Shown here: positions 1 to 7,681 of the stretch, piece by piece
Numbering within the stretch: the stretch's first letter is position 1
Layout of the letters: the number at the start of each line of letters is the position of its first letter
NCBI RefSeq assembly: GCF_024362385.1
Contig: NZ_CP101466.1
Location: 3,348,001-3,412,000, forward strand
Source of the DNA: Arthrobacter sp. DNA4
GTDB lineage: Bacteria > Actinomycetota > Actinomycetes > Actinomycetales > Micrococcaceae
DNA: 64,000 bases
Direction of reading: 5' to 3'
Position numbers and translations under genes: made by a program
The notes under the pieces: generated by a model
What the model was told of the DNA's origin: nothing
The model's input: the letters and a program-made list of their open reading frames with translations, nothing else
Database searches by the model: none

Positions 1-864
1 ACCGCGGCAGCGTCCGTCACCGACCCGCAGGACCTCTACGACGCCCAGATGGACGTGCTGCTGGACCCCCACGATCCCCGCGTCCAAGCCGACGCCCGCG
101 CGCAGGGCATCCCGGAGGACTGGCTTGACGCCGCACGCCGCTCCCCCGTCTACGCCCTGGCCAAGGTCTACAAAGTGGCGCTGCCGCTGCACCCGGAGTA
201 CCGCACCATGCCCATGGTCTGGTACGTGCCGCCGCTTTCCCCCGTGGTGGACCTGCTGCGCGACCAGGGCCACGACGGCGAGGACACGGGCAACCTGTTC
301 GGCGCCATTGATGCCCTGCGGATCCCCGTGGAGTACCTCGCCGAGCTCTTCACGGCGGGGGACACGGAACGGGTCACCGCGGTCCTGCGGAAGCTCGCGG
401 CCATGCGTTCCTTCATGCGCGGCATCAGCATGGGCGGGGATCCGGACGTGTCCATCCCGGAGTCCGTGGGCATGGACGGGCAAAGCATGTACGACATGTA
501 CCGGCTGATGGCCATCGCCAAATACAGCGAGCGCTATGTCATCCCCACGGCCCACCTGGAGCAGGCGCACGACCTGGAGGAGCTGGGCTGTTCGCTGGAT
601 TTCGACGGCGGACCGGGCATGCAGGATTCGGCACCTTTCGGCGAGGCGAGCGGCAGGCCCGTCCCGGTGGCCGTGGACACGTTCAACGCCCTGCGGGACC
701 GGCAGAGCTCGGACACCATCGCGGCCGGAACAGGCCTGCGCGGGAGGGTGAACCTGCTGAACTGGGATGGCCGCGGCGCCCCGCCCGGACTGTTCCCGGA
801 CAAGCCCTACCCGGAAAGGGGCCCGGAGCCGGACACCTTGGCTGCCGGCGAGGACGGGTCATGA
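1..864 (+). CDS. narH: Respiratory nitrate reductase beta subunit NarH (3' part only)
   Basis: The reading frame is open from the first base of the window, so the gene begins upstream. The 287 visible residues are the C-terminal half of NarH, the iron-sulfur electron-transfer subunit of the membrane-bound nitrate reductase NarGHI, which passes electrons from NarI to NarG on the cytoplasmic face. Recognisable family sequence includes VYALAKVYKVALPLHPEYRT, WYVPPLSPVVD and YDMYRLMAIAKYSERY. The Cys-rich cluster-binding motifs lie upstream, outside the window. The stop overlaps the narJ start as ATGA, and the order narH-narJ-narI confirms the call. The tail after about residue 255 is Pro/Gly-rich. 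Confidence 0.96.
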   Translation, partial: TAAASVTDPQDLYDAQMDVLLDPHDPRVQADARAQGIPEDWLDAARRSPVYALAKVYKVALPLHPEYRTMPMVWYVPPLSPVVDLLRDQGHDGEDTGNLFGAIDALRIPVEYLAELFTAGDTERVTAVLRKLAAMRSFMRGISMGGDPDVSIPESVGMDGQSMYDMYRLMAIAKYSERYVIPTAHLEQAHDLEELGCSLDFDGGPGMQDSAPFGEASGRPVPVAVDTFNALRDRQSSDTIAAGTGLRGRVNLLNWDGRGAPPGLFPDKPYPERGPEPDTLAAGEDGS

Positions 865-1511
865 AGCGGCCAGCCATGGACCGGTCAAAACTGAACCGCC
901 GCGACCAGGTGGTCTACCTTGCCGCGGCCTGGTGCCTGTCCTATCCGGATGGGGAACTGGTGGAGCGGGTCCCCCTGGTCCGGGCGGCGCTGTCCGAATT
1001 TCCCGGCGCCCTGCCGGAGTTCGCGCCGGTGCTGGACCTCCTGGAAGCCACCCCGCCCATGGAACTGCAGGCCCAGTACGTCCGCGAATTCGATCTCGGC
1101 AGGCGGCACGCGCTGCACCTGAGCTACTGGACGGACGGGGACACCCGTCGCCGCGGCGAAGTACTGGGCTACTTCAAGGAGGCCTACCGGCACAGCGGCG
1201 TCCTGGTGGACCTGGACGGGGAACTCCCGGACTACCTGCCCATGGTGCTCGAGTTCGCCGCCCGGGTGGATGGAGCCGCCGGCCGCGACCTGCTGCAGCG
1301 CTACCGGGCCAGCCTGGAAATGCTCCGGCTCGGGCTGCTGCGGGACAACCTGCCGCACGCCCGGATCCTGGCGGCCATCTGTGCCACGCTGCCGGGCAAG
1401 TCACCCCAGGACGAGCAGGAAGTGATGCGCATGGCCGGTTACGGTCCACCCACCGAAAGCGTGGGGCTCGATCCCTACGACCCGCGGCTGCTGCCCGTCA
1501 GGAGGGGCTGA
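861..1511 (+). CDS. narJ: Nitrate reductase assembly chaperone NarJ
   Basis: A 216-residue cytoplasmic chaperone of the TorD/NarJ family, needed to insert the molybdenum cofactor and iron-sulfur clusters into NarG before it docks on NarI. The helical core with LAAAWCLSYPDGELVERVP near the N-terminus and QYVREFDLGRRHALHLSYW around residues 72-90 is typical of actinobacterial NarJ, and the length is normal. The chosen ATG overlaps the narH stop by 4 bases (ATGA), so translation is probably coupled. An alternative ATG lies 15 bases downstream. narI starts 3 bases after the stop. Confidence 0.95.
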   Translation: MKRPAMDRSKLNRRDQVVYLAAAWCLSYPDGELVERVPLVRAALSEFPGALPEFAPVLDLLEATPPMELQAQYVREFDLGRRHALHLSYWTDGDTRRRGEVLGYFKEAYRHSGVLVDLDGELPDYLPMVLEFAARVDGAAGRDLLQRYRASLEMLRLGLLRDNLPHARILAAICATLPGKSPQDEQEVMRMAGYGPPTESVGLDPYDPRLLPVRRG

Positions 1512-1513
1512 CC

Positions 1514-2311
1514 ATGCGGGCACCCGGGGTGGCGCTGGAGACGGGGCCGGGGGCCGCCGTCGTGGTTAACACCTGGGACACCGTCCTGTGGGGCGTCCTG
1601 CCGTACGTCATGGCAGTGGTGCTGGTAGGCGGGCTGGTGTGGCGCTACCGGTACGACCAGTTCGGCTGGACCACCAGGTCCTCCCAACTGTACGAATCCC
1701 GGCTCCTGCGGATCGCGTCCCCGCTGTTCCACTTCGGGCTGCTGGCCGTCATCGCCGGGCACTTCTTCGGCCTGGTGATTCCCATGGCCTGGACCCAGGC
1801 GGTGGGCATGAGCCAGGAGTTCTACCACTTCAACGCCCTGCTGGTGGGGGGCATTGCCGGGGTGGGAACGCTGGGCGGGATCGCCCTCCTGATCTACCGC
1901 CGGCGTACCACCGGGCCCGTCTTCATGGCCACCACCAAAAATGACAAGACCATGTACGTGGTGCTGACCGCTGCCATCGTGTTCGGCCTGTGGACCACGA
2001 TGGCCAGCGTTTTCGAGGGCGAACACGGGCACAACTACCGGGAAACCGTGGCGCCGTGGTTCCGGTCGCTGTTTATCTTCCAGCCGGACATCGCGGCGAT
2101 GGCGGCCGCGCCGTTCTCCTTCCACCTGCACACCCTGGTGGGGATGGCGCTCTTCGTCATCTGGCCGTTCACGCGGCTGGTGCATGCCTTTACCGCGCCC
2201 CTGCACTACCTGTTCCGCCCCTACATCGTCTACCGGTCGCGGGACCGGGAGACCAAGGGCAGGGGCTGGTCCGCAGTGGGCACGCCGGACAGGGACACCC
2301 GCAACCGCTGA
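1514..2311 (+). CDS. narI: Nitrate reductase gamma subunit NarI (cytochrome b)
   Basis: A 265-residue membrane cytochrome b that oxidises menaquinol and feeds electrons to NarH. Five hydrophobic segments can be read (near residues 20-42, 72-97, 112-135, 142-163 and 190-215). Histidines suited to ligate the two b hemes are in FHFGLLAVIAGHFFG and in FHLHTLVGMALF. The same frame is open for about 750 bases upstream, but that part is the shadow of narJ. The ATG 3 bases after narJ gives a protein of normal NarI length. The C-terminal tail is basic and hydrophilic. Confidence 0.95.
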   Translation: MRAPGVALETGPGAAVVVNTWDTVLWGVLPYVMAVVLVGGLVWRYRYDQFGWTTRSSQLYESRLLRIASPLFHFGLLAVIAGHFFGLVIPMAWTQAVGMSQEFYHFNALLVGGIAGVGTLGGIALLIYRRRTTGPVFMATTKNDKTMYVVLTAAIVFGLWTTMASVFEGEHGHNYRETVAPWFRSLFIFQPDIAAMAAAPFSFHLHTLVGMALFVIWPFTRLVHAFTAPLHYLFRPYIVYRSRDRETKGRGWSAVGTPDRDTRNR

Positions 2312-2349
2312 CCGGCGGTGCGTTTGGATGATGTGGTGAGGAGCAAGCA

Positions 2350-3570
2350 GTGGCCGGAACAACCTCAACGCCAGTCACCGGCAGGGCACTGAACCTGGCG
2401 CTGGCCACGGCGGCGTCCGTGGCAGGGTTTTGGGCGTGGAACTCGGTGGCCACCCTCGGCGCCTTCTACACCCAGGACCTGTCCCTGACGCCCGCGACCA
2501 CCGGGATCCTGGTGGCCATGCCGGTCTTCGTCGGATCGCTGGGACGGATCGTGGTGGGCACGCTCACGGACAAGTACGGCGGCAGGGCGATGTTCACCTT
2601 TGTCCTGCTGGCCGCCATCCCTCCCATCCTCCTGGTCTCCGTGGGAGGCCTCATCAGTTCCTTTGCCCTGGTGCTGGGGGCCGGGCTGCTGCTCGGCGTG
2701 GCCGGGACAGTGTTCGCCGTCGGGATCCCGTTCGTCAGCGCCTGGTACGAACCCGCACGAAGGGGCTTCGCCACCGGCGTCTTTGGCGCAGGCATGGGCG
2801 GGACGGCGCTGGCGGCTTTCCTGAATCCCCGGCTGGTGGCCGGGATCGGTTACTTCCCCACCCACCTGCTGATCTCCGGGGTCCTGGCCGTGATGGCGGG
2901 GCTGGTCTGGTTCCTCATGAAGGAATCACCGGGCTGGGCCCCCAACCATGCGCCGGTGCTGCCCAAGCTCCTGGACGCGGCCAGGACGGCCGTCACGTGG
3001 AAGATGTGCTTCCTGTACGCGGTGGTCTTCGGCGGCTTCGTCTCGTTCGCCACCTACCTGCCCACCTATCTGCGGGACGTATACAGCTTCGACCCCGCCG
3101 GCGCCGGGGCCCGTACCGCCGGGTTTGCCCTGGCCGCCGTCCTTGCACGGCCCGTGGGCGGGGTCCTGGCGGACAAGCTTGGTCCCAAGCCCGTGGTGCT
3201 CGTGGCCCTTGGCGCCGTCGCCGTCCTGGGCTGGGTGGTAAACCTGCGGCCCGACGGCGAGGTTCCCGCGGGTGCCACGTTCGTTGCCATGGCTGCGGCG
3301 CTGGGGCTGGGAACGGGCGGGGTGTTCGCGTGGGTGGGTGTGCTGTCCCCGGCAGGAAAGGTGGGCAGCATCAGCGGCATCGTCAGTGCCGCGGGCGGCC
3401 TGGGCGGCTACTTTCCCCCGCTGGTGATGGGCGCCACTTACGACGCCGTGACGCGCAGCTATTCGATCGGGCTGCTCCTGCTGGTGGGCACGGCTCTGGT
3501 AGCCATGGTGTTCACCGTCTTCGCGGTCCAGCCACGGGCCGGGACGGCAGCGGTTCAGCGGGCCCGGTAG
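2350..3570 (+). CDS. narK: MFS nitrate/nitrite transporter NarK
   Basis: A 406-residue, 12-segment major facilitator protein of the nitrate/nitrite porter family, which imports nitrate for the adjacent reductase and/or exports nitrite. The GTG start follows a GAGGAG ribosome site, 38 bases after narI. The loop after the second helix reads GRIVVGTLTDKYGGRAMF, the MFS signature. The Gly-rich stretches GVFGAGMGGTALAAFLNPR and SAAGGLGGYFPP correspond to the two nitrate-signature helices. It closes the nar operon. Its last 16 bases overlap the 3' end of the convergent gene on the other strand. Confidence 0.93.
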   Translation: MAGTTSTPVTGRALNLALATAASVAGFWAWNSVATLGAFYTQDLSLTPATTGILVAMPVFVGSLGRIVVGTLTDKYGGRAMFTFVLLAAIPPILLVSVGGLISSFALVLGAGLLLGVAGTVFAVGIPFVSAWYEPARRGFATGVFGAGMGGTALAAFLNPRLVAGIGYFPTHLLISGVLAVMAGLVWFLMKESPGWAPNHAPVLPKLLDAARTAVTWKMCFLYAVVFGGFVSFATYLPTYLRDVYSFDPAGAGARTAGFALAAVLARPVGGVLADKLGPKPVVLVALGAVAVLGWVVNLRPDGEVPAGATFVAMAAALGLGTGGVFAWVGVLSPAGKVGSISGIVSAAGGLGGYFPPLVMGATYDAVTRSYSIGLLLLVGTALVAMVFTVFAVQPRAGTAAVQRAR

Positions 3571-4109
3571 CGCAGGTACACCACTCCGTTGCCGAACCGG
3601 CGCTCTTCGAGCAACTCCAGCCGTGCCTGCAGCCCGTCCGGCAGGAAGCGCAGGCCACCGCCAACGGCCACCGGGTTGACGAACAGCCGGCACTCGTCCA
3701 CCAGCCCGGCGTTGAGGGCGTGCGCCGCGAGGGTGGGGCCGCCGATGCTGATGTTCCGGCCGCTGTCCTTTTTCAGGTCCCGCACGGTTTCCGGGAGGAA
3801 CTGCCGCTTGAGGCGGGTCTTCGAGGTACTGGGGGTGTCCAGCGTAGTTGAGTAGACCACCTTGTCCGCCCCCTGCCAGATGCGGGCGTAGTCCTGGATG
3901 ACCGGTGGCTCATCCTGGGTATCCATGGTTTCCCAGACCGACATCACCTCATACATCCGGCGGCCCAGGAGGTACGTGCCGACGTCCCGTTCCATGTCAT
4001 TGATGAAGGCGTGGACTTCCTCATCCGGTGCGGACCAGTTGAAGTTGCCGTCCTTGTCTGCCGTGTAACCGTCAATGGACATGATTGCGGAGTAGATCAG
4101 CTGCGCCAT
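3555..4109 (-). CDS. Dihydrofolate reductase / RibD C-terminal family protein
   Basis: A 184-residue cytoplasmic protein of the RibD C-terminal (DHFR-like) fold, presumably an NADPH-dependent reductase of unknown substrate. The N-terminus IYSAIMSIDGYTADKDGNF and the late motif ISIGGPTLAAHALNAGLVDE are diagnostic of this family, as is LLGRRMYEVMSVWE. The frame extends a further 46 codons upstream without family similarity, so I start at the ATG giving MAQLIYSAIM. It faces narK tail to tail and lies next to the TetR gene on the same strand. No link to nitrate metabolism is evident. Confidence 0.85.
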   Translation of the reverse strand: MAQLIYSAIMSIDGYTADKDGNFNWSAPDEEVHAFINDMERDVGTYLLGRRMYEVMSVWETMDTQDEPPVIQDYARIWQGADKVVYSTTLDTPSTSKTRLKRQFLPETVRDLKKDSGRNISIGGPTLAAHALNAGLVDECRLFVNPVAVGGGLRFLPDGLQARLELLEERRFGNGVVYLRYRAR

Positions 4110-4186
4110 GGGCCCATTCTGCCGGTCGAATCCTGCGCGGAACAGTCCCTGCCGGGGGTTTGCGGCCAGTAGGCGCCCGGGCCGGG

Positions 4187-4846
4187 TCAGAGCAGGTTCG
4201 CTGCCAAGGTCCTGGCGATGAACGTGCCGTAGCGTTCGGCGGACCATCCACGCTTGACCACCAGGGTCTCGTAGAGTTCGGCGGCCGTGGAGGTGAACAT
4301 GACGTCGGCAGCTTCGGCCGTGGTGAGTCCGGGCTTGAGGAGTCCCCTGCCCACCAGCTGCCGCGCATTGTGCAGCATCCGGCGGTAGCGGGCATCGTCC
4401 ACCTCACGCAGCAGGGCCGCCATGGAAGCGTCCCCGCTGGCCGCAGCGTCCCTGATGAGGAGGTAGACCGGGGCGCCGATGGGACTGATCTCCGTGGTGA
4501 ACCGGCCGAACCGCTCCATCAGCCGTACCGGATCCGTTTCCGTCGTCTGGGCCAGATCAGACCTCTGCTCCGCCGGCGGACCGCCCGCACCGAGGAGGCT
4601 CTCCTCGTAGATGGCGCGGACCAGCCCGGCCTTGCTGCCGAAGTTCTTGTAGACCGACTCCGCCGAGACCCCGGCAGCGCGCGCAATCTCCGCAATGGTC
4701 GTCGCGCCAAATCCCTGTGCAAGGAACAGCTCCCTGGCGTGCACACGGACGGTGTGCAATGACTCCGCGGCGAGCTGCCGGCGCCGCCGTGCGTCATAAC
4801 TGCGCTGTGCGGGGCGGTTGCCGGAGGCATTGACTGGGCTCTTCAT
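4187..4846 (-). CDS. TetR-family transcriptional regulator
   Basis: A 219-residue regulator with an N-terminal TetR helix-turn-helix (TTIAEIARAAGVSAESVYKNF, about residues 49-69) after a basic arm, and a helical ligand-binding C-terminal domain. It is divergent from the NTF2-like/NmrA-like pair that starts 92 bases away. A perfect 8-base inverted repeat sits between the two start codons, so it probably represses itself and that pair. The inducer is unknown. Confidence 0.9.
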   Translation of the reverse strand: MKSPVNASGNRPAQRSYDARRRRQLAAESLHTVRVHARELFLAQGFGATTIAEIARAAGVSAESVYKNFGSKAGLVRAIYEESLLGAGGPPAEQRSDLAQTTETDPVRLMERFGRFTTEISPIGAPVYLLIRDAAASGDASMAALLREVDDARYRRMLHNARQLVGRGLLKPGLTTAEAADVMFTSTAAELYETLVVKRGWSAERYGTFIARTLAANLL

Positions 4847-4864
4847 GCGGTCTTAAACTCCAAC

Positions 4865-4884
4865 CAATACAGTTCACTGTATTG
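4865..4884. promoter_or_regulatory. Palindromic operator between TetR gene and NTF2-like/NmrA-like operon
   Basis: CAATACAG and CTGTATTG form a perfect 8-base inverted repeat around a 4-base centre (TTCA). It lies 19 bases upstream of the TetR start codon and 54 bases upstream of the divergent gene. Position and symmetry fit a TetR dimer site controlling both directions. The assignment to this TetR is inferred. Confidence 0.7.
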
Positions 4885-4938
4885 AATGCAATCTAACAGG
4901 TCACAGCCTCGCCCCGCGAGGCACCAAGGAGCATTTCC

Positions 4939-5391
4939 ATGGACACGCCAAACGGCGTGGACCGCCTCCCCGACGGCCCTGTTCGCCGAATGTTTTCCGC
5001 GACACAGCGGCGCGACCTCGATGCCATGGTGGCCGAGTTCGCCGACGACTACGTCAATATCACCCCCAACCACCCCGCACGCAGCTTCACCGGAAGCTCA
5101 CAAGTGCGGAAGAACTGGTCCGCACTGTTCGCAGGGATCCCGGACATGACCGTGACAGTGCTGGATGCGGCAACCGGCACCGGCGGGAACGTATGGGTCG
5201 AATGGGGATCGCAGGGCACCCGCCTGGACGGCAGCGCCGTCGAGCAGGCCGGCGTCGCCATCTTCAGCCTCCGCAACGACCGGATCGCGGCCGTGAGGTT
5301 CTACCTGGAGCCCGTCGAAAGGGATGCGGCGGACGTGAATGCCGCCGTCCAGGCCGTCACCGGAGCAGGAATGGAAGGAGCACGGCCATGA
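4939..5391 (+). CDS. NTF2/SnoaL-like small protein
   Basis: A 150-residue protein with the pattern of the nuclear-transport-factor-2/SnoaL fold: an N-terminal helix pair (RRMFSATQRRDLDAMVAEFA) followed by a curved beta sheet ending in GVAIFSLRNDRIAAVRFYLE. Proteins of this fold are isomerases, cyclases, hydrolases or binding proteins, so no reaction can be named. The ATG follows an AAGGAG ribosome site. The stop overlaps the next start as ATGA, so it forms a coupled pair with the NmrA-like protein under probable TetR control. Confidence 0.8.
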   Translation: MDTPNGVDRLPDGPVRRMFSATQRRDLDAMVAEFADDYVNITPNHPARSFTGSSQVRKNWSALFAGIPDMTVTVLDAATGTGGNVWVEWGSQGTRLDGSAVEQAGVAIFSLRNDRIAAVRFYLEPVERDAADVNAAVQAVTGAGMEGARP

Positions 5392-6287
5392 TCCTCCTGG
5401 TCGGGGCCACGGGTGACCTCGGCGGCCGGGTGGCCCGGCTGCTGCGTGAGTCAGGGCAGGATGTCCGCTGCCTGGTCCGGCGCACCACCGACGATTCACA
5501 GCTCCGTGCGATCGGCGCGGAAGTTGTGCGCGGAGACCTCACTGAACCTGCCACGCTGCCTCCCGCATGCGAGGGCGTCGAAACGGTGATTGCCACGGCG
5601 ACGGCGATAAGCCGCCGGTTGCAAGGCAGCAGCCAGGCCAGCCTGCGCGACGTTGACGAGGTGGGCATGGGCCACCTCATCGACGCTGCGGAGGCCGCCG
5701 GCGTCCGCCGCTTCGTCTATCTGTCCTTCACGGGCATCGAAACCGCTGTCGAGACACCACTGCGGCACGCCAAGCGCGCAATGGAAAGGCGCCTGGCGGC
5801 TTCTGCCATGCAAACGGTCATCGTGCGGTCCGACGCCTTCCAGGAAATCCACTTCTCCCCCATCAGCCGCTTCGACATGGCGGCCGGCAAAGTGTCGGTT
5901 ATAGGGCACGGCAACACCAAGGCGCGGTGGGTGGCGACGGATGACGTGGCGGCGCTCCTCTGCGCTCTGGCGGTGGAGCCGGATCCGCCCCGGCTGGTCG
6001 AGTTTGGCGGCCCGGAACCTGTGTCGAAGAACGAGGCCGCTGCCCTTGCCGGGAAACTGATGCACCACAAGATGAAAGTGCAGCATATGCCGCGCCCCGT
6101 CGCCCGACTCGCGGTGAAGGCGCTCTCGCGCCGCAGGGATGGCCTGGCCTCCGCGCTGGGAGCGGGCCTGACCTCCGACCTGAACGTGGCCATCTGGGAT
6201 GACGCGCCCCTCCGCCAGCGTGGGATCAAGCCGAAGTCCGTCAGCGACTTCCTCAAGGAGCAGGCGCAGGCATTGTCCGGCCGCTGA
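5388..6287 (+). CDS. NmrA-like atypical short-chain dehydrogenase
   Basis: A 299-residue NAD(P)-binding Rossmann protein. The glycine motif GATGDLGG is at residues 6-13 and LVRRTT follows the second strand, a typical NADP-preference spot. There is no YxxxK catalytic pair in the usual place, which fits the NmrA/NAD(P)H-binding 'atypical SDR' group whose members are quinone or isoflavone reductases or redox sensors. The start overlaps the preceding stop by 4 bases. The C-terminal part (about residues 205-290) is helical and basic. Confidence 0.85.
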   Translation: MILLVGATGDLGGRVARLLRESGQDVRCLVRRTTDDSQLRAIGAEVVRGDLTEPATLPPACEGVETVIATATAISRRLQGSSQASLRDVDEVGMGHLIDAAEAAGVRRFVYLSFTGIETAVETPLRHAKRAMERRLAASAMQTVIVRSDAFQEIHFSPISRFDMAAGKVSVIGHGNTKARWVATDDVAALLCALAVEPDPPRLVEFGGPEPVSKNEAAALAGKLMHHKMKVQHMPRPVARLAVKALSRRRDGLASALGAGLTSDLNVAIWDDAPLRQRGIKPKSVSDFLKEQAQALSGR

Positions 6288-6295
6288 CCCCTCAC

Positions 6296-7096
6296 TCACG
6301 GTAAGCGCGACACCAGGGATTGCTGGCCCAGCGTCCAAAGGTTGGAGACCGTCCAGTAAACCAGGACGCCGATGGGGAAAAAGATCCCGCCCACGCCAAA
6401 GATCAACGGCAGGATATACAGGAGGATCCGCTGCTGGCGCATCAGCGGGCTGTCAGGGTCCTGCCCGGCCATGGTCCGAGCCGCCACGAGTTTCTGGGTA
6501 AGGAACTGGCAGGCAATCATCACCAGGATCATGGCGACGGCGGGCACCGCCACCGCAGTGGGGTCACCACCACCGTGCAGCAGCGAGGCGGACAGCGGAG
6601 CTCTAAAAATGCTGGAGGAATCGAACTGGACCACCTGCTCGCTGCCCAGCGCGCCAATGCCCTGGTCCTGCCGCGCGGCGCTGGAGATTCCGGACAGCAC
6701 CTGGAAGAGGGCCAGGAAGAACGGCGCCTGGATCAGCAGCGGCAGGCATGCCGAGAACGGGTTGGTGCCATGCTTCCTGTACAGGGCCATCTGTTCCTGG
6801 GCCATGGCCTGGCGCGACGCCTGGTCCGTCCTGCCCTTGTACCTGTCCTGGAGCTCCTTCAGGTCCGGCTGCAGGAGCCGCATCCGGCGCTGGGCCCGGA
6901 CCTGGGCCAGGAATACCGGAACCAGAGCGGCGCGGATCACCAGCACCAGCCCGATGATGGACAGCGTCCAGGTCCAGCCGTCCCCCGGCTGCATTCCCGC
7001 CGCGCTGAGGCCGTCGTGGAAAGCCACCATGATGACGGACACCAGCCATCGGAACGGCTCCATCACCGCCGCCAGAAAGTCCACCGAATCCCCCAT
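6296..7096 (-). CDS. YidC/Oxa1-family membrane protein insertase (short paralogue)
   Basis: A 266-residue YidC/Oxa1 insertase, which places and folds membrane proteins with or without SecYEG. Five membrane segments are visible. The first core helix carries the conserved groove arginine (GLVLVIRAALVPVF). The cytoplasmic coiled region MRLLQPDLKELQDRYKGRTD is followed by HGTNPFSACLPLLIQAPFF, both hallmarks. It is shorter than the housekeeping YidC of actinobacteria and is not next to rpmH/rnpA, so it is probably an accessory copy. A tRNA gene lies upstream. Confidence 0.88.
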   Translation of the reverse strand: MGDSVDFLAAVMEPFRWLVSVIMVAFHDGLSAAGMQPGDGWTWTLSIIGLVLVIRAALVPVFLAQVRAQRRMRLLQPDLKELQDRYKGRTDQASRQAMAQEQMALYRKHGTNPFSACLPLLIQAPFFLALFQVLSGISSAARQDQGIGALGSEQVVQFDSSSIFRAPLSASLLHGGGDPTAVAVPAVAMILVMIACQFLTQKLVAARTMAGQDPDSPLMRQQRILLYILPLIFGVGGIFFPIGVLVYWTVSNLWTLGQQSLVSRLP

Positions 7097-7137
7097 CCGC
7101 AGTTGCTGCCAAGCTACTGCGGATCCTGGAAACAGGA

Positions 7138-7169
7138 AAGCCCCCGGGATCTTTCGATCCAGGGGGCTT
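7138..7169 (-). terminator. Hairpin terminator downstream of tRNA-Met
   Basis: Arms of 14 bases (AAGCCCCCGGGATC and its near complement, one mismatch) close a 4-base loop just beyond the 3' end of the tRNA-Met gene. Confidence 0.75.
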
Positions 7170-7175
7170 AGCCTG

Positions 7176-7249
7176 TAGCGGTGGGGAGGCTCGATCTCCC
7201 GACCTCACGATTATGAGTCGTGCGCTCTAACCAACTGAGCTACACCGCC
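7176..7249 (-). tRNA. tRNA-Met (CAT)
   Basis: A 74-base cloverleaf on the minus strand: acceptor GGCGGTG with CACCGCT (G-U at the first pair), D-arm GCTC...GAGC, anticodon stem CACGA/TCGTG around loop CTCATAA (anticodon CAT), and T-arm GGGAG/CTCCC. CCA is not encoded. The features fit an elongator Met tRNA. A CAT tRNA modified to read Ile cannot be fully excluded from sequence alone. Confidence 0.92.
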
Positions 7250-7263
7250 ACGAATGAGAAAAA

Positions 7264-7298
7264 CCTGCGTCAAGCCGGTCAAACCGCCTTGACGCAGG
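7264..7298 (-). terminator. Intrinsic terminator after tRNA-Thr
   Basis: Two perfect 11-base arms (CCTGCGTCAAG and complement) with a 13-base loop, followed on the minus strand by a run of five T. It lies between the two tRNA genes and separates their transcripts. Confidence 0.8.
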
Positions 7299-7309
7299 CC
7301 CTCATTCAG

Positions 7310-7381
7310 AGCCCCCCACCGGAATCGATCCGGTGACCTCGTTCTTACCAAGAACGCGCTCTACCACTGAGCTAGGGGGGC
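7310..7381 (-). tRNA. tRNA-Thr (GGT)
   Basis: A 72-base cloverleaf on the minus strand: acceptor GCCCCCC/GGGGGGC, D-arm GCTC...GAGC, anticodon stem CGTTC/GAACG with loop TTGGTAA (anticodon GGT), T-arm ACCGG/CCGGT, discriminator T. CCA is not encoded. Confidence 0.95.
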
Positions 7382-7681
7382 AACGAGTAAATACTCTACC
7401 GGAAGATTTACGCACCAACAAATCGGCGTCCACCCCTTCCCCGAACCGGGAATTGCACCCGCCGCCGGCACCGCGCACGCCGCGTTTTCCGCGGAATTCC
7501 GCGGCTGAACGGGCATGGACAGCGGAGCGGCCGACGCCGGGAAGCGCCTTTCTAAGGCACGTTACCTACATGCCGGGGCTGGAATGTGTCCAGCCCCACA
7601 TTCGACTTCCGCTTAAATGCCGATGGGCCGGCTCGAAAGCCGGCCCATCGCCGTCGTCAATCCCTCAACGCGCGGGAGTGT
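7382..7681. other. Intergenic region between tRNA-Thr and the DEAD-box helicase gene
   Basis: No gene seen in 300 bases. The right part holds two hairpins near the 3' end of the helicase gene. One has 8-base arms GGGGCTGG/CCAGCCCC at 7575-7597. The other is listed separately at 7621-7650. The left part should hold the tRNA-Thr promoter, but no convincing -35/-10 pair stands out. Confidence 0.6.
7621..7650 (-). terminator. Hairpin terminator of the DEAD-box helicase gene
   Basis: A perfect 13-base stem (CGATGGGCCGGCT and complement) with a CGAA tetraloop, starting 31 bases after the helicase stop codon. Only a weak T tract follows. Confidence 0.7.
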
